Part shown: one piece after another, positions 7,330 through 11,666 of the stretch | Layout of the letters: each line of letters opens with the position of its first letter | How positions within the stretch are numbered: position 1 is the first letter of the stretch | Assembly: GCA_016935715.1 (NCBI GenBank) | Contig: JAFGQJ010000107.1 | Span: 1-11,666, forward strand | Length of the DNA: 11,666 bases | Direction: 5' to 3' | From: Spirochaetales bacterium | Lineage (GTDB): Bacteria; Spirochaetota; Spirochaetia; SZUA-6; DRHE01 | Notes under the pieces: model-generated | The model's input: the letters and a program-made list of their open reading frames with translations, nothing else | The model's database searches: none | Told to the model about the DNA's origin: nothing | Position numbers and translations under genes: made by a program

Positions 7330-8693
7330 TCTACCTCCACATCGTATCTGTGAACCATACTCTTTAACGCTTTTCCCTGCTCAAGACTCACATCGGGATG
7401 GAATCTGTCCTCGTACCCGAAAAGGCCGCCGAGGACCGCAACGATTCCGTCGCGCCTCTCCACCACAGGGATTTTCCAGCACCCCGACGCCTGCCATTCG
7501 GCGAACAACCTTCTGACCGTCTTGCTTCCGCCCTGGAGGGTGATCCTGTCCCCGGTCCTTGAAGAGCGAAAAAGGAAACGGTCGCCGGCTCGGACCAGGG
7601 GACCGAACTCGAAACAAAGACCGGCCTCGGGCACATAAACCCTCCCGGCCTCGCTTTCTTCTATAAAATAACCCTTTTCGTTTTTTCCGACAACATCCGC
7701 GGCCAAGATCAGCCGTTCGCCCCTCCAGAACAGCCGGATTCCGTACCCCTGGAGCACCACCCGCCGGGAGGTGAGATAGCGATCCTCCTCGACCCGGCGG
7801 AGGAAGCGATAGGGCACCCGGCGGCTGCTTACGCCCATCGAGTTGAGCAGCGCGGTGACGGAAAACAGGCGCAGCAGCCCCGGCACGGCGATGAACCGCC
7901 CTCCCGCGATGCCGTACCCGCCCTCCGCGGCGGTCCACTTCAGGCGCCGGCGGCTCTCCGCTTCTACATAGGAGCGCAATGCGGACAGCCGTTCGGACAG
8001 CGAAAGCACACTCCCGCGAAGACCCGGGAAGATCCTCTCGGCGGCGGGGAGCAGCTCCCTGCGCACCGCGTTGCGCAGGTACCTGGCATCCCGGTTGGTG
8101 GAATCCGTGAGGTACGTCGACCCGTGCTCGCGGAGGTACCCCAGGATCCGCTCCCGGGTACAGCCGATCAGAGGCCGGATCAGATTGTCCCTCACCGGCG
8201 GAATCCCGGGCAAACCGCTCAAACCAATCCCCTGGAAAAAACGCATCACCACGGTCTCGACCTGATCGTCCGCCGTGTGCCCCAGGGCGATGTAGTCGGC
8301 TTTCTGCCGCGAAGCGGTGTCCTTCAAAAACCGGTATCGAGCTTCCCGGGCGGCCTCCTCCAGGCTTCGGCCTCTGACAGAAGATTCCTCTTCCAGAAGC
8401 CCCTGCGGCAGCCTCTCCCAGAACAGTTCCACCCCCAGCTTCGCGCAGACGCTGTTCACGAACTCGAGCTCCATGTGCCGTTCGTGACCCGGGCGGATGC
8501 CGTGATCCAGGTAGACGGCGCTCAGTCTCAGGGGGAAGCGCTGCTTCAGGCTTCGGAGAACCTGGAGCAGACAGAGGGAATCCGGACCGCCGGACAGGGC
8601 GACCATGACCGCCGATCCGCGCGGAATCCGGTAGCACCTGAGGTACTGCAGGACCTGCTGCTCAATCGTCCTCGATTTTTCTGTTGAAGACAT
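7326..8693 (-). CDS. tilS: tRNA(Ile)-lysidine synthetase TilS
   Basis: The protein is 455 aa, in the range of long TilS proteins. It converts C34 of tRNA-Ile(CAU) to lysidine, using ATP and lysine, so that the tRNA reads AUA instead of AUG. The N-type ATP pyrophosphatase domain (about 26-215) has the P-loop VALSGGPDS (31-39), then YLDHGIRPGH (61-70), LGHTADDQVET (137-147) and TDSTNRDARYLRNAVR (196-211). The middle domain (about 220-300) is variable. The C-terminal TilS domain (about 375-440) has GDRITLQGGSKTVRRLF. The ATG at 8693 lies inside the end of pth (32-bp overlap), with an AGAGGA site about seven bases upstream; the stop overlaps ftsH. It is cytoplasmic and essential in most bacteria that lack another AUA-reading route. 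No sign of decay. Confidence 0.96.
   Translation of the reverse strand: MSSTEKSRTIEQQVLQYLRCYRIPRGSAVMVALSGGPDSLCLLQVLRSLKQRFPLRLSAVYLDHGIRPGHERHMELEFVNSVCAKLGVELFWERLPQGLLEEESSVRGRSLEEAAREARYRFLKDTASRQKADYIALGHTADDQVETVVMRFFQGIGLSGLPGIPPVRDNLIRPLIGCTRERILGYLREHGSTYLTDSTNRDARYLRNAVRRELLPAAERIFPGLRGSVLSLSERLSALRSYVEAESRRRLKWTAAEGGYGIAGGRFIAVPGLLRLFSVTALLNSMGVSSRRVPYRFLRRVEEDRYLTSRRVVLQGYGIRLFWRGERLILAADVVGKNEKGYFIEESEAGRVYVPEAGLCFEFGPLVRAGDRFLFRSSRTGDRITLQGGSKTVRRLFAEWQASGCWKIPVVERRDGIVAVLGGLFGYEDRFHPDVSLEQGKALKSMVHRYDVEVE
7333..7338 (-). promoter_or_regulatory. Shine-Dalgarno that fixes the GTG start of ftsH
   Basis: On the minus strand GGAGGT lies three bases before the GTG at 7329-7327, inside the last codons of tilS. 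It supports the GTG over any internal ATG; the downstream residues also give the expected short cytoplasmic lead before the first FtsH span. Confidence 0.7.
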
Positions 8694-9243
8694 TCATGGT
8701 CCTCTCCAGCCCCTCGTCCATGAGCCGGATCACGCCGTCGGCGGCCGCGTAAACCGCCTCCTCCAGAAGCTCGGCCTCCCTGCCCCTTGGCTCGGACAGC
8801 ACGTAGTCCACCACATCCCTGCGCCGGTTCGGGCGGCCGATCCCGATGTACAGACGCGGGAAATCCTCTCTGCCCAGCCTGCGGATGATGGAGATCAGTC
8901 CCTTCTGTCCGCCGGCCGATCCACTCCTCTTCAAGCGGCACTGTCCGACGGGAAGATCCATGGTATCGCACACGACCAGGATCGAGTGAAGATCCGAGCC
9001 GGTGCGCGCCAGGATGTCCGGGAAAACGGCCCCGGAGTTGTTCATATAGGTCAGCGGTTTGACCAGGAACAGTTTGCCGGCGCCCCGATCCACCCGGGTG
9101 ATGAGATAGCTCTTGAGCAAGGGTTTCTTGAAGGCCTGCCGGTATCTGCCCGCCAGCACCTCGACGGTTCTGAAACCCACATTGTGGCGGGTGGAGCCGT
9201 ACCTGTCTCCCGGATTCCCCAATCCGATAACGGTGAGATCCAG
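8662..9243 (-). CDS. pth: Peptidyl-tRNA hydrolase, probably from a CTG start
   Basis: The protein is 193 aa from CTG. It cleaves peptidyl-tRNA released by stalled ribosomes, recycling tRNA. The first ATG/GTG/TTG candidate is the TTG at 9222, but that start would cut off the conserved first strand. In frame just upstream the sequence reads (M)DLTVIGLGNPGDRYGSTRHNVGF, the standard Pth N-terminus. From the CTG, the catalytic set falls at Asn10, His20, Asn68 (TYMNNSG) and Asp93 (CDTMDL), the same numbers used for E. coli Pth. The rplY stop codon TAA lies in the same frame, so CTG is the only plausible start that keeps the strand. GAGGAG lies six bases before it. The stop is 32 bp inside tilS. The family call is sure; the start codon is a strong inference. 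Confidence 0.95.
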   Translation of the reverse strand: MDLTVIGLGNPGDRYGSTRHNVGFRTVEVLAGRYRQAFKKPLLKSYLITRVDRGAGKLFLVKPLTYMNNSGAVFPDILARTGSDLHSILVVCDTMDLPVGQCRLKRSGSAGGQKGLISIIRRLGREDFPRLYIGIGRPNRRRDVVDYVLSEPRGREAELLEEAVYAAADGVIRLMDEGLERTMNVFNRKIEDD

Positions 9244-9246
9244 GGC

Positions 9247-9888
9247 TTACTCCTCGGCCTGCTCCTCTGCGGCCTCTTCTTCCGCTTCCTCCGCTCCGGC
9301 CTCTTCCGCCTCGAGCTCCGCGGCCGCCTCTTCGACCTCCACCCGTTTGTGGGCTACCGCACAGACGACCTGATCAGGAGAGTTCAGGATCTGCACTCCG
9401 GAGGGCGTCTGGATGTCCCGGATGTGAATCGAATTACCGATTTCCAGGGCGCTGATGTCGACCTCCACCGACTCGGGCAGATCTTTGGGCAGACACTCTA
9501 CCTCCAGCTCATGCACGAAACTCTCCAGGATGCCCCCTTCCCGCACGCCGATGGCCGTACCGCTGAGGTGGAGTCCCACGTTCGTGCGCAGGGCTTTGCC
9601 CCGCTCGATCTCGTAGAAATCCAGGTGGGTGACGGATCCGGAGACCGTGTCCTCCTGGTAGTCACGTATCAAAACGTCGTGGCTGTCTCCGTCGACCTGA
9701 AGGTTGATGATCGTGCTCTCCGAGATCGTCATGAACTTTGTATTGAACTCGTGGGCGTCCAGAGTCAACCCTATGGGCTTGGAGTGGCCGTAGATTACGG
9801 CGGGGATCCTCCCGTTGCGCCTTTGCCGGCGGGAGTCCGCGCTTCCGAAGGTTTTCCGCAAATGGGCTGTGAGTGTTTTCCGCTCCAT
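9247..9888 (-). CDS. rplY: 50S ribosomal protein L25, general stress protein Ctc form
   Basis: The protein is 213 aa, the long two-domain form (Ctc/TL5), not the roughly 95-residue E. coli form. Residues 1-95 are the 5S rRNA-binding domain, with the typical MERKTLTAHLRKTFG start and RIPAVIYG (28-34). Residues about 98-182 form the C-terminal beta domain (LPESVEVDISALEIGNSIHIRDI). It binds 5S rRNA in the large subunit's central protuberance. The tail from 185 on is almost only Glu and Ala. Its ATG has an AAGGAG site about ten bases upstream. A tRNA-Gln gene ends 33 bp upstream, so cutting out the tRNA would leave a short leader on the rplY message. pth begins 3 bp after its stop. Confidence 0.95.
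   Translation of the reverse strand: MERKTLTAHLRKTFGSADSRRQRRNGRIPAVIYGHSKPIGLTLDAHEFNTKFMTISESTIINLQVDGDSHDVLIRDYQEDTVSGSVTHLDFYEIERGKALRTNVGLHLSGTAIGVREGGILESFVHELEVECLPKDLPESVEVDISALEIGNSIHIRDIQTPSGVQILNSPDQVVCAVAHKRVEVEEAAAELEAEEAGAEEAEEEAAEEQAEE
9250..9255 (-). promoter_or_regulatory. Shine-Dalgarno deciding the CTG start of pth
   Basis: The minus strand reads GAGGAG-TAAGCC-CTG: a strong ribosome site, formed by the last two Glu codons of rplY, with ideal six-base spacing to the CTG. No comparable site precedes the TTG at 9222. Confidence 0.65.
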
Positions 9889-9921
9889 GTCTATCTTTCT
9901 CCTTCTGGGTATTGTTCGCTT

Positions 9922-9994
9922 CTGGGACGGCAGGATTCGAACCTGCGAAATGCCGGTACCAAAAACCGGTGGCTTACCGCTTGCCTACGTCCCA
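9922..9994 (-). tRNA. tRNA-Gln(TTG)
   Basis: The minus strand gives a 73-nt cloverleaf: acceptor TGGGACG paired to CGTCCCA, D arm GGC...GCC, anticodon arm CCGGT-TTTTGGT-ACCGG with anticodon TTG, T arm GCAGG-TTCGAAT-CCTGC and discriminator G. The weak T-A first pair is usual for tRNA-Gln. CCA is not encoded. It lies between spoVG (50 bp upstream) and rplY (33 bp downstream), in the same direction, with no promoter of its own that I can see, so it is probably cut out of the operon transcript. Confidence 0.95.
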
Positions 9995-10012
9995 AGGATT
10001 GCTTGTGGATAT

Positions 10013-10025
10013 CCGCCGTTGGCGG
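10013..10025 (-). repeat. Small GC hairpin between spoVG and tRNA-Gln
   Basis: CCGCC-AAC-GGCGG on the minus strand forms a 5-bp stem with a 3-base loop, starting 19 bp after the spoVG stop codon. There is no T-run, so it is not a normal intrinsic terminator. It could protect the 3' end of the spoVG message after tRNA processing, or be chance. Confidence 0.3.
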
Positions 10026-10044
10026 GCTCGCGTGTGGACTGACC

Positions 10045-10401
10045 TCAACTCTGCTCGCGGTTGGACTGCACCTCATCCGAGTCCAACTCTCGTGATTCCT
10101 CCCCGGATTCCAGCTCCTCCGATTCCGGCTCTTCCGACTCCAGCTCCTCGCGCACCTTTTCATACTCGCTGATGATTTCGCTTTGGATCTGGTGACGAAA
10201 ATCCGAATTGATCGGATGGGCAATATCCTTGTACTCCCCCGTTTTCGTCTTGCGACTCGGCATCGCGATGAAGGTTCCCGCCTTTCCCGAAATGATTTTC
10301 AGGTTATGAACCACAAAGCAGTCGTCAAAGGTTACTGTAACGTACGCCTTGAGCTTACCCCCGGTGCTGACCTTCTTGATCCGAATGTCCGTAATCTCCA
10401 T
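10045..10401 (-). CDS. spoVG: SpoVG-family nucleic-acid-binding regulator
   Basis: The protein is 118 aa; the Bacillus form is about 97. Residues 1-80 are the SpoVG core: MEITDIRI, LKAYVTVTFDDCFVVHNLKII (17-37) and the conserved FIAMPSRK (44-51), then DIAHPI (59-64). SpoVG proteins bind DNA and RNA and act as global regulators; in Borrelia the homologue is known as a DNA/RNA-binding protein. From about 82 on the tail is very acidic and holds three tandem five-residue repeats EE(L/P)ES (85-99), matching a 15-bp DNA repeat. The ATG follows two tandem AGGAGGT sites. It lies 42 bp after ispE, and a possible own promoter overlaps the ispE stop codon. Targets cannot be told from the sequence. Confidence 0.95.
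   Translation of the reverse strand: MEITDIRIKKVSTGGKLKAYVTVTFDDCFVVHNLKIISGKAGTFIAMPSRKTKTGEYKDIAHPINSDFRHQIQSEIISEYEKVREELESEEPESEELESGEESRELDSDEVQSNREQS
10106..10150. repeat. Three tandem 15-bp repeats inside spoVG
   Basis: The plus strand reads GATTCCAGCTCCTCC, then GATTCCGGCTCTTCC, then GACTCCAGCTCCTCG. Each differs from the first at two of 15 positions. In the spoVG frame they encode EELES, EEPES and EELES (minus-strand order). Because the unit is a multiple of three, gain or loss of a copy would keep the frame. Confidence 0.75.
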
Positions 10402-10406
10402 GGTGC

Positions 10407-10423
10407 ACCTCCTGACCTCCTTT
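10407..10423 (-). promoter_or_regulatory. Two tandem Shine-Dalgarno sites before spoVG
   Basis: The minus strand reads AAAGGAGGTCAGGAGGTG. The inner AGGAGGT (10413-10407) is five bases from the ATG and is well placed; the outer AAAGGAGGT (10423-10415) is 13 bases away and is probably a standby site or a duplication. Both are near-perfect matches to the 16S tail, suggesting strong translation. Confidence 0.65.
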
Positions 10424-10440
10424 ACCCCGCGGGCACGTAT

Positions 10441-10470
10441 AGTTTAATCTGCTGAACCTCCACTTTGCAA
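10441..10470 (-). promoter_or_regulatory. Possible internal promoter for spoVG
   Basis: The minus strand has TTGCAA (10470-10465), an 18-bp spacer, then TAAACT (10446-10441), which overlaps the ispE stop. Matches are 4 of 6 in each box. It would start a short leader holding both Shine-Dalgarno sites and could let spoVG and tRNA-Gln be made apart from ispE. Weak by sequence alone. Confidence 0.3.
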
Positions 10471-11310
10471 GGGCACGAGAACCCACACGCCGGGGTATTG
10501 CTTGCGCATCGCCCGGGCGGCCCCCCGAGCCTCCCCGCTGTCTGCAAACACCCCGACCACCGACGATCCGCTTCCCGACAGAACGGCAAACCGGGCTCCC
10601 CTCTCGGTCAATTGCCCCGCCACCCGTCCGATGATGGGATATCGGGCCTGGATGACCGGTTGGAAGGAGTTGTAGAACCCCCAGCAATCCGGCTTCCCGC
10701 GTTCGAAACGGTCCTCGAGCTGCCGCACTGTCATGGATTTCAACGGAGGCCGGCTGCCTTCCCCGTCGAACCAGCGGTAGGCCTGCGTTGTAGATACGGC
10801 GAAACCCGGATAAACCAGCACCAGAACAATGTCTGCCCTCGGTCTCAGAGGCCGGATCCGCTCTCCCCTCCCGGACATCACGGCTGCCGCCGCACCCAGA
10901 AAGAAGGGAACGTCGCTTCCCAGCTCCGCGGCCAGATCGCGCAGCCTCCCGGTGCTCAAGGGATTGCCGAACATCCGGTTCAAGCCGCCGAGGACGGCCG
11001 CCGCATCGCTGGACCCTCCACCCAGGCCTGCTCCCAGGGGTATCTTTTTCTCCACCCGCACCTCAATTCCGGCCTCGATTCCGCTCGCCCGCCGGAATGA
11101 ACCCACCGCCGCTGCGGCGATGTTCTTCTCACGGACCACGGGCGGGGTACAGGAGACGCGCAAGATCCTGTTCCGTTTCAAAGATCGAATCCGCACCCGG
11201 TCGAACAGCGGCACGGTGATGACGACGGAGAGGATTTCGTGATACCGGTCGGCCCGCATCCCTTTTATCTCGAGATGCAGGTTGACCTTAGCGGGTGCCT
11301 CCAGGATCAC
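10444..11310 (-). CDS. ispE: 4-diphosphocytidyl-2-C-methyl-D-erythritol kinase IspE
   Basis: The protein is 288 aa, normal for the family. It phosphorylates CDP-methylerythritol with ATP, the fourth step of the MEP route to isoprenoid precursors, in the cytoplasm. It is a GHMP kinase: the N-terminus EAPAKVNLHLEIKGMRADRYHEI (4-26) holds the catalytic Lys8 and the substrate-binding His24. The ATP loop PLGAGLGGGSSDAAAVL lies at 91-107, and the catalytic Asp133 is in GSDVPFFLGA (131-140). The C-terminal glycine motif is LSGSGSSVVGVF (about 254-265). The start is GTG with an AAGGAGGGGAGG site just upstream. It is the first gene of the minus-strand unit, with a good promoter 26 bp before the start. 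Its presence says the organism uses the MEP route, whereas Borrelia uses mevalonate, so the link upstream of spoVG differs from Borrelia. Confidence 0.96.
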   Translation of the reverse strand: MILEAPAKVNLHLEIKGMRADRYHEILSVVITVPLFDRVRIRSLKRNRILRVSCTPPVVREKNIAAAAVGSFRRASGIEAGIEVRVEKKIPLGAGLGGGSSDAAAVLGGLNRMFGNPLSTGRLRDLAAELGSDVPFFLGAAAAVMSGRGERIRPLRPRADIVLVLVYPGFAVSTTQAYRWFDGEGSRPPLKSMTVRQLEDRFERGKPDCWGFYNSFQPVIQARYPIIGRVAGQLTERGARFAVLSGSGSSVVGVFADSGEARGAARAMRKQYPGVWVLVPLQSGGSAD

Positions 11311-11335
11311 ACCCTCCCCTCCTTCCGTGCAGGGG

Positions 11336-11365
11336 AATATACACAGAAAAAAGCGTCGCTGTCAA
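11336..11365 (-). promoter_or_regulatory. Promoter of the ispE-to-protease unit
   Basis: The minus strand has TTGACA (11365-11360), an 18-bp spacer with six Ts, then TATATT (11341-11336), 6 of 6 and 5 of 6 matches. Transcription would start near 11329 and give a leader of about 20 bases that is mostly the ribosome site. This is the best promoter in the window and probably drives the whole minus-strand unit. Confidence 0.72.
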
Positions 11366-11432
11366 TGAACGCCTGTAGCCCGGTGCCGCCCGTCGGCGGG
11401 GGAAAAAAACTCGGAAGTTGCTCAAAAAAGAG

Positions 11433-11462
11433 TTGACATATCCCAATCCTTGATCATAGATT
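11433..11462 (+). promoter_or_regulatory. Probable promoter of the acidic-protein gene
   Basis: TTGACA at 11433-11438, 18-bp spacer, then TAGATT at 11457-11462 (4 of 6). An A-rich stretch (CTCAAAAAAGAG) lies just upstream of the -35. Transcription would start near 11469, leaving a leader of about 28 bases. An inverted repeat overlaps the spacer and the -10. Confidence 0.55.
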
Positions 11463-11465
11463 GGG
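11442..11465. repeat. Inverted repeat inside a promoter, operator candidate
   Basis: CCCAATC (11442-11448) and GATTGGG (11459-11465) are perfect 7-bp inverted arms with a 10-bp gap that holds TGATCA. The dyad covers most of the spacer and the -10 of the plus-strand promoter, where a bound repressor would block polymerase. The spacing between arm centres (17 bp) is near one and a half helix turns. The regulator is not known. Confidence 0.5.
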
Positions 11466-11496
11466 GGTGAAGCGAATCCCGAAGTGCGAGGTGGAT

Positions 11497-11666
11497 ATGA
11501 GTCTACACACATTTCAAGAATCCTGGCGACTGCCTCTTTCTTCCCCCCATTCGAATACCAAGGCGAGCGACGAAGACTTCGACGACTACGGTGACGAGGA
11601 TTTCTACGAGGACGAGGACGAATTGGACGACTACGAAGAGGACTACGAGGATGAGGATGAGGATGA
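11497..11666 (+). CDS. Unknown protein with strongly acidic N-terminal region, 3' end outside window
   Basis: I do not recognise this gene. The 56 codons visible start MSLHTFQESWRLPLSSPHS and turn after residue 24 into a run of Asp, Glu and Tyr (DEDFDDYGDEDFYEDEDELDD and on) that continues to the window edge without a stop. There is no signal peptide or membrane span in this part. The ATG is backed by GAGG five bases upstream and by a promoter 35-60 bp upstream. The tract could be a low-complexity linker before a folded domain, or the protein may be acidic throughout. It is divergent from ispE. The reading frame is likely real because start, ribosome site and promoter line up and the codon use is not that of a shadow frame. 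Confidence 0.6.
   Translation, partial: MSLHTFQESWRLPLSSPHSNTKASDEDFDDYGDEDFYEDEDELDDYEEDYEDEDED

Noticed and set aside
7381..8637. 418-codon minus-strand frame inside tilS
   Set aside because: It is a shifted frame of tilS, rich in Arg, Gly, Pro and Ala; the other frame carries all TilS motifs.
8986..10095. 369-codon open frame on the plus strand
   Set aside because: It runs antisense through pth, rplY and the whole tRNA-Gln gene, which a real coding gene would not be expected to do.
11380..11407. GC hairpin followed by seven A residues (CCGCC-CGTC-GGCGG, then GGG and As)
   Set aside because: On neither strand is the stem followed by a T-run, so it is not an intrinsic terminator; it also sits upstream of both promoters' genes.

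Overview
The window reads as a piece of a moderately GC-rich bacterial chromosome, most likely from a spirochaete. The main clue is the order ispE – spoVG – tRNA-Gln – rplY – pth – tilS – ftsH on the minus strand. From memory, the core spoVG-rplY-pth-tilS-ftsH is also the order in Borrelia burgdorferi. The envelope proteins (a single-span SurA/PpiD-like protein and a lipoprotein S1C protease) and a DUF115/Maf-family protein fit a double-membrane, motile spirochaete. No species can be named from sequence alone.

Layout, left to right. Positions 1-142 hold two minus-strand tRNA genes, tRNA-Asp(GTC) and a tRNA-Pro(CGG) cut by the window edge, separated by a terminator-like hairpin. Positions 143-341 are a divergent control region with a sigma70-type promoter facing each way. 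Positions 342-3544 hold a plus-strand, two-gene unit (anchored parvulin-like chaperone, then DUF115/Maf-like protein) joined by an ATGA start/stop overlap. Its end overlaps by 8 bp the end of the long minus-strand unit that fills 3537-11310. Positions 11311-11496 are a second divergent control region, and at 11497 a plus-strand gene for a very acidic protein begins and leaves the window.

The minus-strand unit is transcribed right to left from a good promoter in front of ispE. It joins isoprenoid precursor synthesis (IspE), a nucleic-acid-binding regulator (SpoVG), a tRNA, ribosome and tRNA upkeep (L25/Ctc, Pth, TilS), the membrane protease FtsH and a periplasmic S1C serine-protease lipoprotein. 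Genes are tightly packed: pth and tilS overlap by 32 bp, tilS and ftsH share GTGA, and rplY and pth are 3 bp apart. Envelope protein quality control recurs across the window (parvulin-like chaperone, S1C protease, FtsH).

I do not see CRISPR, insertion sequences, phage genes or a clear new defence system. The points most worth a second look are a probable CTG start for pth, the tRNA-Gln inside an mRNA unit, a parvulin domain lacking both usual histidines, a 15-bp in-frame tandem repeat in spoVG, an inverted repeat inside the promoter of the acidic-protein gene, and a terminator-like hairpin between tandem tRNA genes.
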